Below, piece by piece: positions 12,919-26,000 of a DNA stretch of 64,000 nt (within the stretch, counting starts at the first letter, position 1; every line of letters begins with the position of its first letter). The stretch is from Liolophura sinensis. Lineage: Eukaryota > Mollusca > Polyplacophora > Chitonida > Chitonidae. The stretch lies in contig NC_088305.1 of assembly GCF_032854445.1 (NCBI RefSeq), positions 30,468,628 to 30,532,627 on the forward strand, written 5' to 3'. The notes under the pieces were generated by a model that worked only from the letters and a program-made list of their open reading frames with translations, did not search any database and had not been told where the DNA came from. The position numbers were made by a program, and so were the translations under genes.

Positions 12919-13884
12919 TCTGAATCATGTACATGTAATTTCAAAATACCATAAACTGGAAAATGTCAGTGAACCATACCATTTGGATATTGTTGGTTGA
13001 GAGGGATGCCATACAGCTTCTTCATGGTATCTTTTGTGTGGTTTTCTTTTCATATGTTTTCTTTTTTATGATTTGAAAAGAAAAAGAAAATTCATGTGTA
13101 TGTTATTCATTTTAAACACGTGCTCTGTCATGCTTATGCCTATGAAAAAGGTATAGTTGTGGAGAATTGGTGCCAGGGGATTATAATGGCCATGTCACAT
13201 ACGCAAGGCGTTTAATTATCAGGCCTGGAAATGAGCAGCTGTGTCAACTCTTAAAAGACTCCTGGAAGTGACATCTGGCCATATGTTATGCTTTTGTTAG
13301 AAATATGCCCACACACTGTAATATCACAGATATGTCATTCATATGCATGCAGTTGGTTTGATTAAAATCTGACTTTGGATTCCTACAGCTGGACTAGTCT
13401 GCTAGGTATTAAACTGTCGTCCCCTCCATTGTGAATCGTTTGGCCCTTGACATATGAGGTTGCATGCTGATAAGATACAGGTTTCTCTCGTGTGGCTACA
13501 GCCTTGAGTCAGGAGGTTTGTAACCACATGCCTGGCAAGGTCTGTCATTCTTCTGGAGACTTCCACTTTGAATCGGCAGTCGCCCTTTTAGTCCACAACC
13601 TGGAATCATACCCATGAAGGGTCGCTGCTGTCTTTTTAAGTCAGGAGGGTAATTAGCAGCTAAGGTGATTATTATCAGGTGTTATCCTGAAGAGGTGGTA
13701 ATTTCTGCGGCGGCTACCCGAAGTGAAAAAGTTTTGAGTGAGGCATTTTTGATCAAAACACCAATCAAATAAAATGATGATGAACTATTTAATTTCTCCT
13801 GATTCATTATTTGCTGTGACCTAAAAAGCTGTGCTTATAATGTATATGAATGTGTTAATTTGTGTTTGTCATTGTTTGTTTCAG
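12919..13884. other. unique sequence upstream of the first visible PNKD-like exon
   Basis: No exon recognised. A worn SINE tail ('aaaacaccaatcaaataaa') lies at about 13735-13775. Confidence 0.45.
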
Positions 13885-14000
13885 GTACTATTTCTACTCC
13901 AAGACCCGTGTGGGATATTATATGCACAGGAGGGATCTAGCCAAGGCACGTCGCAAATTTGAAGATGGCCACTCAAAAACAGAACCTACAAAATTTAATG
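13885..14000 (+). CDS. PNKD: PNKD-like exon a
   Basis: Acceptor 'tttgtttcag' precedes and donor 'gtgtgt' follows. The exon starts with the last base of a codon and ends with the first base of the next. It encodes the basic segment YYFYSKTRVGYYMHRR and LAKARRKFEDGHSKTEP, the part that separates PNKD from plain glyoxalase II. At least one upstream exon is needed and was not found in the preceding 13.8 kb. Confidence 0.85.
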
Positions 14001-17000
14001 GTGTGTTATAATATTTATTTATTTGTTTGATTGGTGTTTTACCTCGCACTCTAGGCCATTTTACTCCTATGACGGCAGCCAACATTGTGGTGTACTTATT
14101 TTTATTATTTATGAATCAGTGCTGTGCTGTGATGTACTCTTAATGGTTCATCTGCTTTTTGATCTTGGTAGATATTAATGGAGATATTCAAGTTCGAGAT
14201 CTTTTATCGCTGAAGGTAACAAAAGTCCTACTGTGCAATGTAACCTGTCAAAAATGTTAGGCAACTGTTTTTGATTATGTGTGTTATGACCTGAGGGTGT
14301 CTGAAAGAAAAGTTTCACAAAATGTTATGTAGAGTAGACAAACGATGGAGAAGGATTGAAAAGCTGAACGTTTGGGAAAGTAAGATGTTCCTGAGGGAAA
14401 GTTGTGCCATATGTGCCTTCAGAACACAGCAAGGCAGGTGATCAGTAAATTATTGTCAACAAAACTTACCCAACATATTTCACAAGTCACATGATATAGT
14501 AGAATGCTGTTTATCTTTACTGATGAAAGGGTTTGAATGCCAAATTTCCCTCCTCCATTACTCTTGATAACACTGATTTTCCTCATCAAATCAGGCCTTT
14601 GAACAAGTGCGTGATTGTACACGTCGGGTCAGCAAAATGTGTCAGTCTTTACAATACAAGTTATTGCTCTGGAACATTTGTATTGTTCCGCTTGTACTCC
14701 TTTTCGTATTTGAGAGAGCAGCTATGCACCTTATTCATTTTAGTTTGGAGACAAAACTATGTTTGTTTTGTTGGCCAATTTCAAGCATTCTACACCAAAT
14801 AATGAAGTCAGAATGTGTTGAAATAAGCACATTGCAAACATGCAAAAAGTTTACAGTATATTTTCTCCAATTCTAGGTCTGCAGATTTTGCCGATCGCAA
14901 TTTTGGAAGACAACTACTCCTACCTGGTGATGGACACGATAAATAAGACAGCCGTGTGTGTGGATCCAGCGGATGCTCAAGCTGTACAGGTGAGGATCAG
15001 CAGTCAAGTCGCAGGTAGGGGTGGGGTGAAGCGCTGAGAGGTGAGGGGCACTGAAATGGGCAGGGGGCAAAAATGAAAAGCAGTAAATATTAATGTGAAG
15101 TGGCAGCATTGGCGTCAGTGGTATTATTTGGTTTTATGTGATTTAGGCTTTGTTTTGAGCATCTGCTCTTCTTTCTTATATTTTTGTGTTGGATTTGTTT
15201 GTTTGAATTAGATTTTTTTATTTGATTTACATGCAAGTTGATTTGTATTATTTATGAGCTTTTTCATTTGATTTACGTGCAAGTTGATTTGTATTATTTA
15301 TGAGCTTTTTTCCTTGATCATGTTGATTTATGTATTCATGGTCTGTTCTCGCCTCATGCTGTGTTTGAGGTTTTCTGCCTGATTTAGACTTCATTGCCTG
15401 ATTCAGGCTGTTGGGGAGGTTTATATTTCCTTTATTACTGAGTTTAGGGGGTTTTACATGATGTAGGCTTCTCAGGGTGATTTAATGGTTTTCTTTGTAT
15501 GCCTTCTTCAGAGAGTTTAGACTTTTTTCTCTGATCCAGTTTATCGGATTTACTGGAATTAGGTTGATTATCTGGAATGAATTTTCTTTGCTTTGAAAAT
15601 GGACACTTCATGCTGCATTCTGACTTGCCCTCATTTTGAGATTCCTACATTCCTGAGATGCTGCATTCTTATTTTGCTGCATTCTGACATATGCTACATT
15701 CGGACTTTGTTGCATTCTGAAATGCTACATTCTGCCATTGCTGCATTCTGAATGGATACATGCTGACTCTGCTACATTCTGAGATATCCTCTATGCATTC
15801 TGAAATGATACATCTAACTTGACTTGCTGCATTCGGACATGCTACACTCTGATTTGCTGTATTCGGACATGCTACACTCTGACTTGCTGTATTCGGACAT
15901 GCTACACTCTGACTTGCTGCATTCTGACATGCTACACTCTGATTTGCTGTATTTGGACATGGTACACTCTGACTTCCTGCATTCTGACATGCTACACTCT
16001 GATTTGCTGCATTCTGACGGGCTACATTCTGATTTGGTGCACTCTGACATGCTACACGCTGACCTTCCTGCAGTCGGATTTGCACATGCATTCCTTCCAG
16101 TGCTGGCAGTGATTGGTAATAGCATGTACCTTGTTACATCGATTGCTATACATAGCTTCCGTCCTGCAATGAGTCACATCAGTTGGAAGTGGCGTTTGAA
16201 TAAAGGAGAACTGTAGTTATGTATGTTATAACACATATAAGTTAAGCCTCTAGAATGTCCTGCACTCTACAGAGCCATGATACAGATACATGTATGACTG
16301 AAAGAATTTTAAAAGTGATTTTATTAAAAACACCAAGAAAGCTGACAAACTAACTGATGAATTCACACGTGAAATAATCATGTGTTAATACAGACCTTGA
16401 AAAGCATAAAAATTTAAGAAGTATCATTTTCAGGTTTTGAAATGCTGGGAAAATAAGAGGGTTGTGTGGTTGGGCCTGGAACAGCCTTGAAATGTAGAAC
16501 GAGCCTGGCACTGGATTAGTCTATAAACAGACTACAGATGAGCAACCTAAGCCAGATTGTGTATACATAGTGTCATGTAGTATGCTGTTTTCAGTCCATC
16601 TTTTTTGATATTGCATGAGGCGGTGCTCTGTTGATGAGAACATACAACTACATGTAATCAGATCATTCTACATGGCTTGAAGCTGGTATACACGTTACTG
16701 CGTGTAGAATGCGGAAAATTTGACATCATTCAGGTGTACAAAGCCTGTTCCAAGAGACCGCTGGTTCCACAGGTCAGTTTTGCACAAACTAGAGGGAAAT
16801 ATGTCATCATTCAGGTTTACAAAGCCTGTTCCAAGAGACCGCTGGTTCCACAGGTCAGTTTTGCACAAACTGGAGGGAAATATGTCATCATTCAGGTTTA
16901 CAAAGCCTGTTCCAAGAGACCGCTGGTTCCACAGGTCAGTTTTGCACAAACTGGAGGGAAATATGTCATCATTCAGGTTTACAAAGCCTGTTCCAAGAGA

Positions 17001-20000
17001 CCGCTGGTTCCACAGGTCAGTTTTGCACAAACTGGAGGGAAATATGTCATCATTCAGGTTTACAAAGCCTCTTCCAAGAGACCGCTGATTCCACAGGTCA
17101 GTTTTGCACAAACTAGAGGGAAATATGTCATCATTCAGGTTTACAAAGCCTCTTCCAAGAGACCGCTGGTTCCACAGGTCAGTTTTGCACAAACTAGAGG
17201 GAAATATGTCATCATTCAGGTTTACAAAGCCTGTTCCAAGAGACCGCTGGTTCCACAGGTCAGTTTTGCACAAACTAGAGGGAAATATGTCATCATTCAG
17301 GTTTACAAAGCCTGTTCCAAGAGACCGCTGGTTCCACAGGTCAGTTTTGCACAAACTGGAGGGAAATATGTCATCATTCAGGTTTACAAAGCCTGTTCCA
17401 AGAGACCGCTGGTTCCACAGGTCAGTTTTGCACAAACTGGAGGGAAATATGTCATCATTCAGGTTTACAAAGCCTGTTCCAAGAGAGCACTGATTCCACA
17501 GGTCAGTTTTGCACAAACTAGAGGGAAATATGTCATCATTCAGGTTTACAAAGCCTGTTCCAAGAGAGCACTGATTCCACAGGTCAGTTTTGCACAAACT
17601 AGAGAGAATATGTCATCATTCAGGTTTACAAAGCCTGTTCCAAGAGAGCACTGGTTCCACAGGTCAGTTTTGCACAAACTAGAGAGAATATGTCATCATT
17701 CAGGTTTACAAAGCCTGTTCCAAGAGACCGCTGGTTCCACAGGTCAGTTTTGCACAAACTAGAGAGAATATGTCAGAGTATTGAGGGTATGTCATAGTCT
17801 GATAGTTGTCAATCCGTATTCCATAATTTCCTGTTCAAAGAGGATGGATGTCGTGAATGGGCTGTAATACTGTTGATGTGGAGTAAAGCCGTATCAGGTC
17901 TTATTTATTCAAAGAAAAACGAACTGTCATTATCTGGTCCATCAAGAACCTTCACTCTCAAGTCACCTAAAATGACAGAGATTAAAGATTCCGTGTCATC
18001 GGTGACGTCATTAGCGGCAAGGACACGGACACTTTATCCTGGCTGCTCAGATCATTTAAACTTTATTGGTTCACAGTTGCCTTGGTTTCCTTGGTAACAT
18101 GGTTTTACGCTCATGTCATTTATTGCACTCTCCAGGTAAATGACAGGGATATAGGCCTCTTCTGCACACCTGCCCACCAGGGGGACGCAGCTGTGGCGTC
18201 TGCTCCCTGTCATTAACTTAGAATTTGGGTTTTGAAAACAACCTGGTCAACCATTGATTTACACCTGTGATAGTGACAGAAACCACATGTAATATTACCG
18301 GTATGGTTTTTGTATCTGAGTGTAGCAGATTTAAATTCCCTGACTCCGGAGAATGGGATACTAAAGAGGGGGGTATTTGTGACACATGAAATACCCACCC
18401 AAGTTCAGTTGATAGTACATGCAGTTTGTATATTAAGTTGTGTACACATTCAGGTAATAAAATATACGTATCTGATCTCCTGAAGTAGGATATGCTTTTG
18501 GTTGTTAACCTTGAATTTGTGCCACCCATATGCCATTACTAAAGCTTTATATGCATGGCTGTGGAAGCCTCTGTGGCCTAGCATGTCTAGTGGTTAGCAT
18601 GCTGGCGCAGCAATCTCTCGCCAATGGAGTGGCTTTAAATTCAAGTCCAGCTCATGCTGGCTTCCTCCTTAGTATACAGGGTTTCACCTGGGCTCGGCCT
18701 GGTTTCTCTCCACCATAATGCTGAGTGCCGTCATATAAGTGAAATATTCTTGATTATGGGGTATGATGCCAATTAAGTATAAAAAAAAAAATTAACGTAT
18801 TTAGATATCAGCTGTGCACCGACGTTCCAGATAATAGTGTACATTAGTGCCAGTGGCATGTTCGTGTATAGTACAGTATAGTTGTGCACCAACATTCCAG
18901 ATAATAGTTTACATTAGTGCCAGTGGCATGTTCGTGTATAGTACAGTATAGTTGTGCACCGACATTCCAGATAATAGTGTACATTTCGTGCCAGTGGCAT
19001 GTTTGTGTATAGTACAGTATAGTTGTACATGTATTATCAGCTGTGCACCGACATTCCAGATAATAGTGTACATTAGTGCCAGTGACATGTTCGTGTATAG
19101 TGCAGTATAGTTGTACATGTATTATCAGCTGTGCTCCGACATTCCAGATAATAGTGTACATTAGTGCCAGTGGCATGTTCATGTATAGTACAGTATAGTT
19201 GTGCACCGACATTCCAGATAATAGTGTACATTAGTGCCAGTGGCATGTTCGTGTATAGTACAGTATAGTTGTGCACCGACATTCCAGATAATAGTTTACA
19301 TTAGTGCCAGTGGCATGTTCGTGTATAATACAGTATAGTTGTGCACCGACATTCCAGATAATAGTGTACATTAGTGCCAGTGGCATGTTCATGTATAGTA
19401 CAGTATAGTTGTACATGTATTAAGTATTTGGGCCCCCCTCTTTAACACAATCTTAAATACAGATTCATGTAAAATGTGTGAAAAGATGTAATACATGTAC
19501 ATGTATATATGCACCCTTCCACGACAAGTTCTATTTAATGCGCAAGCATTTCTTCCAGCACTTTTGCAATGTGGTAAAATCTGACTCAATCTTGATGGTT
19601 CTCAGGAGTGTATACTATAGGTCAGGGGGTTAGTGCTGTTCCTGGCAACTGTGGTTCTTTGTTAGGGGTGGTTTGTTGTTAGATGTAGTTCTTGACAACT
19701 GTGGTTCTTTGGTAGGGGTGGTTTGTTGTTAGGTTTGGTTCTTGACAACTGTGGTTCTTTGTTAGGGGTGGTTTGTTGTTAGGTGTGGCTCTTGACAACT
19801 TTGGTTCTAACCTTTTTTCCAGGAAGTCATTGAAATTTCCACCTGCCTCTATAATTCATAACAGTTCCCACTCATGTCCTGATACATGTCCAGTCTAGAC
19901 TCACTTATAACCATACCACAAAATGCCAGAATATTGACCTCTGGTGGTGAACAGGGGAGACATAACGTACGACACTTAGTTCATCCTGATTAATATAAAA

Positions 20001-23000
20001 TGGCTGCATAGGTAGGTGTTTTTGGATGCACTGGTTAAAAGGTGGTTGCATCCTGTAGTTGTCATCATTCTAGAAAAGGTGCATTTTGGAACTTCAGTTG
20101 TGCCGCCGGTGCCAATGTTTTGGTGGTTTAATAACCTCAGTTTTAGTCCACCCAAACAAGTATATAATTGGCTTTGTAAAAGTGAAATATTCTTGAATAT
20201 GGGATTTCTAAACACCATATAAGTGAATCAACACTATGTTATGATACTGATACTTTCCATCATGATTTGCACATGCATGTATCAGCATTATTCCAAAGAA
20301 TAATGCTGATACATGCATGTGCAAATTGAGCCATCATGAGGGATTTGGAATAATGCTGATGCATGCATGTGCAAATTGAGCCATCATGAGGGATTCATGA
20401 GGAGTTTAAAATAATGCTAATACATGCATGTGGAAATTGAGTTATCATGAGGGATTTGGAATAACACTGATACATGCATGTGCAAATTGAGCCATCATGA
20501 GGGATTTGGTATAACACTGATATATACATGTGCAAATTGAACCATCATGAGGGATTTGGTATAACACTGATAGATGCATATGCAAATTGAGCCATCATGA
20601 GGGATTTGGTATAACACTGATGTATGCATGTGCAAATTGAGCCATCATGAGGGATTTGGTATAACACTGATATATACATGTGCAAATTGAACCATCATGA
20701 GGGATTTGGTATAACACTGATAGATGCATATGCAAATTGAGCCATCATGAGGGATTTGGTATAACACTGATATATGCATGTGCAAATTGAGCCATCATGA
20801 GGGGTTTGGAATAATGCTAATACATGCATGTGGAAATTGAGTTATCATGAGGGATTTAGTATAACACTGATACATGCATATACCAATTGAGGCATCATAC
20901 GGGATTTGGAATAATGCTGATGCATGCATGTGCAAATTGAGCCATCATGAGGGATTTAGTATAACACTGATACGTGCATATACCAATTGAGGCATCATAC
21001 GGGATTTGGAATAATGCTGATGCATGCATGTGCAAATTGAGCCATCACGAGGGATTTGGTATAGTAATGATACATGCATGTGCGAATTGAGCCATCATGA
21101 TGGATTAGGTACAACACTGATTCATCCATGTGCAAATTAAGCCATCATGAGGGATTTGGTATAACACAGATATATGCATGTGCAAATTGAATCATCATGA
21201 GGGATTTGGTATAACACTGATATATACATGTGCAAATTGAACCATCATGAGGGATTTGGTATAACACTGATACATGCATGTGCAAATTGAGCCATCATGA
21301 GGGATTTGGTATAATAATGATACATGCATGTGCAAATTGAGCCATCATGAGGGATTTGGTATAACACTGATACATGCTTGTGCAAATTGAGCCATCATGA
21401 GGGATTTGGTATAACACTGATAGATGCATGTGCAAATTGAACCATCATGAGGGATTTGGTATAACACTGATACATGCTTGTGCAAATTGAACCATCATGA
21501 GGGATTTGGTATAACACTGATAGATGCATGTGCAAATTGAACCATCATGAGGGATTTGGTATAACACTGATAGATGCATGTGCAAATTGAACCATCATGA
21601 GGGATTTGGTATAACACTGATACATGCATGTGCAAATTGAGCCATCATGAGGGATTTGGTATACACAGATAAACCATTGTCAGGGAGCAAGCCATACATG
21701 GCCCAGTCGTTAAAGGCTCCTGTCATCAATTCATACCCCAGCCTTGGACTGGGGATTTGTTCGTTTCCGCACCGTTCTCACTGTCTGTGGGGCTGCGGTG
21801 ATAATAAAGCAATTAAATATGCAGTTTAGCGTTCGCCGAAGACTCCTGTCTTAAACCAATATGGTGCGCTCATTTGTACATGACGTGGGGAAAAGTCATC
21901 AGTAACTTGCCAAAGGTCATTGGTTTATACCGAGTACTCCTGTTTCTGGTACCCATAAAACCGAGTGTGGCATTTAACAGCTAGATGTATGAAGTAAAGA
22001 AAATGTATTTGTCCATGACAAGCACTATGTCCAAGCTAACGTGTATTCAATGGCTTATTGAGGACAGTTTTAGATATCTGTTTTCATCATTGTGTAAAAA
22101 AAATTTACTGTGCAAGATAAGCTTAACACATTTTAAAGAAGCATAACTCCCAAAAACCGAAGACTCATTTTGGCTCAACATTTTGACGCTTTGTTTTTTT
22201 TTTTTGTCTTCATTAGAGCTAAATTTGATATATTTGAACTTAATATATGTCTGTAATGTTCACAGTGAAATTTAATTCTCCTGATGACGGCAAGATAAAG
22301 TGCCGAATTTGTCATATCAAAATGAGTTTTTTGTCTTTTGGAGTTAAATGTCTCGTGGATAATGTAAACTATTCATTGAAACACAAAGTGTCCAGATAAG
22401 CCTATATGTATCTTTTGTACATGCTAATTTTGGCGGTAGCGTTAAGGCACATCTCCAGCAGAAAGTACTCATGGATTAATAACAGGATTATGAATTCGTT
22501 AAAAATAACTCTTCTGTTGTAGGCAGCAATTGAAGCTCATTCGGTTACCCCAGTGGCGATATTGACCACCCATAAGCACTGGTAAGCAAATTATGCTCAT
22601 ATTTCATAATTATTGTACCGTTAGCCCTGGTTAGAGCACACCTTGAGTTTAGTGGTCAGTCTGAAAGCCTAGGCCCTGTCTCTGAACACCCCTACTCCTG
22701 CAGAATAGACCTGGCCCACCCACATGACAACCACCTTGAAAGTTGTGGCCACAGGGGAATAGGGGTTAGGGCATCAGGGGGTGATAGGTACCATAGGCTG
22801 GTGGTAGGGGGAGGGGGGGACTTGAGTCAATTATAAAGCAATGGAAAGCCCTCCAAGATAGGAGACTCCAGGGTTTTGGATGAATGGGGAGTTTATTGGA
22901 TTCATCGCCATGGAAATGGTGGGTGCGGGAAGGCGGAATAAACCTCTTTTGTGGGTAACAGTCAGCCACTATCATGGTGACCTGCCAAACCATGGCTAGA

Positions 23001-26000
23001 AAATTATTAATAATTATATTAGACTTGATAGCAAATACTGTTAATATAAAAAACCTAAAACTTTTAATATAACTGTAAGTTACTCCGGCTTAATTTTCCA
23101 TTATTCTTAAAAAGAATGTTTAATGGTTTTCCTGGACATGGTACCTGTACTAGCTAGCACGTCGTAATGACCCAGGAGACTTCCACTAATGTGGTCACTG
23201 TGGGTTCAAGTCCAGCTCATGCTGGCATCCTCTCCAGCCGTGTGTGGGAAGATCTGCCAGCAACCTGCGGATGGTTGTGGGGTTGCCCCGGGCTTTGCTT
23301 GGTCTCCTTCCACTAAAATGCCGGTGTCGTATGAGTGAAATATTCTTAAGTAAAGCTTAAACACTGATCAGATAAGTGGATTGAAAATATTAGGTTGTTT
23401 ACGGTATATGTAGAACGATGTCAAAGTATATCTTCAGCACCAAAGATTATATTTATGATTTTTACGTGTATTTGCCTTAAAAATGTATTATTTCATGCAA
23501 ATGTTTGAGAGGATTACAGTAACTGTGTAGATTTTTCATGACACAATTAATGGATGGAGAATAACAGATGTTAATTGGCATGTTGGGTTTGGTTTTTTTT
23601 TTTTTTTCTTCTTTTTTTTCATCAGTTACAACATTGTATTTTGTTACTGTCCTCCATGTACATAAAGCTTGTTAAAATTTTGTAAAAACTAAAACATGAA
23701 GATGTAAAAGCAGGTTCACCAGAAATCCCAAGAACAACCAGAAAATGACTTGTCCACATATCTTAAAGCACAGATCTTACACCCATTAAATAAAGTCTTC
23801 TGAGCTCTCTGATGTGGATGGATGAATTTTTCTCCATTATATTTCAGCTTTCTGAGGAAATGCATTTCAAATGTTTATACAAGGTATTAGAAGTAAAACA
23901 AAGTATACAAAAAAGGAAGAAGAACTGAATGTAAAACTGACCCAGATAAGGATTAAAGCTGTTATCCAACAACGTTGCCGGGGTCCACACAGTTAGTCTT
24001 TTACGACTTCTGATAGCCTGGTGTCTGTACAGTTCATGACAATGGAAAAAACCATGAAAACAGTGGTTAGTTTTCATGGTTAGCTAGAGATTAGGCGGCT
24101 TTGATCTTCAGCTGCTGGCTGAAGACGGAAAGAATACATTGTTGGACAGCTGATGCTGTTCCAAATGTAAACTCAGTTGATTCATGCGGTCTAGCACGAA
24201 GCTCCCTTGTTATTTTCATAGGCTGGTTTTGTCAAATTTTTTTTTTTATCTTAACATGGAAACAACACAAAGAACAAAAATAATTCTTGCAGAGTTGTTA
24301 TCATGATTTCAAGGGGCACCACATATTGTGTTTGTTTAATGATTTTAAGCAGTTTTAAAAATTGACCTACTTTTGAGCCAAGTTCATTAATCAGTTTTGG
24401 CCTTATTTGCATACCGAACTAAAAGTTTTTTCACATTCTGGGTAGCACGAACCACCTAGAATCTACAAACGTAAAGCTTATGGCGATAGGTTTAGCCATT
24501 TTGGAGAAGATTTTTTTAGCTTGTCAATAAAATTCAAACTGGCTGCTAAATTACGTGACTGGTAAAACAGAACAAAATGTCCAAAGGTGCTTTATATGTT
24601 CCTCAGTAAGGCCCTGAAGTTTGTTTTTTCTACCTTTACCAGTTTTCGAGGTATTGCAATTTTACAAGTTGGCAAAGAATGATAATAATAATCCAAATGA
24701 TTTCTAGAGGTGTCTCGCTAAGATACTGGCGTAGACCTCTAAAGAATTCACAGTGTTTATTTTGCTTACAGTCTGTTTGTTCTGTTAATATTAAATGCTT
24801 AATTTATTGTGTAAATTCACAGTACAAAAGATACGTGTTTATTTCATTGTACCATTTGTCTCTGTTTCTGCAGGGCCCCAAATCCAGGAAGTGAGACTTT
24901 CAGATTTGATTTTAACATTCCTTTTCAGGCCTCTGGAGTTAAAACTGGAAACAACTAAAAATGCTGATTATGTTAAATGTATCACAGTCCAGCAGACCTT
25001 CTTGAGCTGCTATATACTCTTACCCCACTTCATATCCCAGAATACATTGTCATTTCTTTGGTAAATTAGAAGGTCAAGATGTGTAGATGTGAACACTTTC
25101 AAATCAGTAGATCCTTTTGACAGATAGTTGATTGCAGCAATGAGATCTGAAAAATTCAATTTCGGTACAAAGTTTTAAAATCTGTGTACATGTACATTAT
25201 GTCAAAGATATAGACCTTCATTGAATGCAGCATTATAAATTGGATTGTACCTATTATATTTTGAAATATCTTTATACATGTACATGTAGTCTCAGTTTGC
25301 TATAGTGAGTCTACATGTAGGTATGAACTGGTTAAAGCTATATTTGGCCTTTCTTTCATTCGTAAATGTCAGAAATTGCCCAAAAGAAAAAAGACAGAGG
25401 ATATGGGAAGTTCAGTGTCAATCAATCTGGCAATGATTACTATGACAGACATAGAATGGTCCTCTGGTGATCATGTTAAGAAAGGGGGAATAATCATTAT
25501 CTTTTGTCGTTGAACATCGCTCTGTAAAAAAGGTCAACGAAATCGACCCCTCTAGCTCTCTGCTAAGCCTTGTTTACAAAAAAGATATCGATTGGTGTTA
25601 AAATTTATTAGACACTTTGATAAATAATGTGGGGGGGCTCACTTTTCAATGACAGACGCCTCCATCAAAGCCGACAAAACTGCGCTGAAGATAAACTAAG
25701 CAGACAGCACACTTCATCGCTGGATAGCTCCTCACAGAAATAAATCAGCTAAAAAGTAGCCGAGGTGGCCTTGGTTAACAGCTAGGATCATGCGGCTCCT
25801 GTAATGATACAATGCACAAATGATACACGTATATAAATGTATATGGAGAGAGAGAGAGAGAAAGAAAAAATGTGAAAACATATCAAATATTTTTTCTCCC
25901 GTTCAGACAGGTCATTTTAATGCTCCCTTCCGCATTTGTGTCACAGGTTAAGGATTTTGTGACACCTTTTTGTGTCTGCTCATGCATATTCATGAATATT

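Noticed and set aside
16677-17762. 361-codon + strand ORF and 300-codon - strand ORF
   Set aside because: Both lie entirely in the 81-bp array. A 27-codon unit without stops stays open in any such array, and there is no other coding evidence.
18165-18195. CTCF-like site 'ccaccagggggacgcag'
   Set aside because: Close to the vertebrate core but with an extra A. A single match by eye in 64 kb carries little weight.
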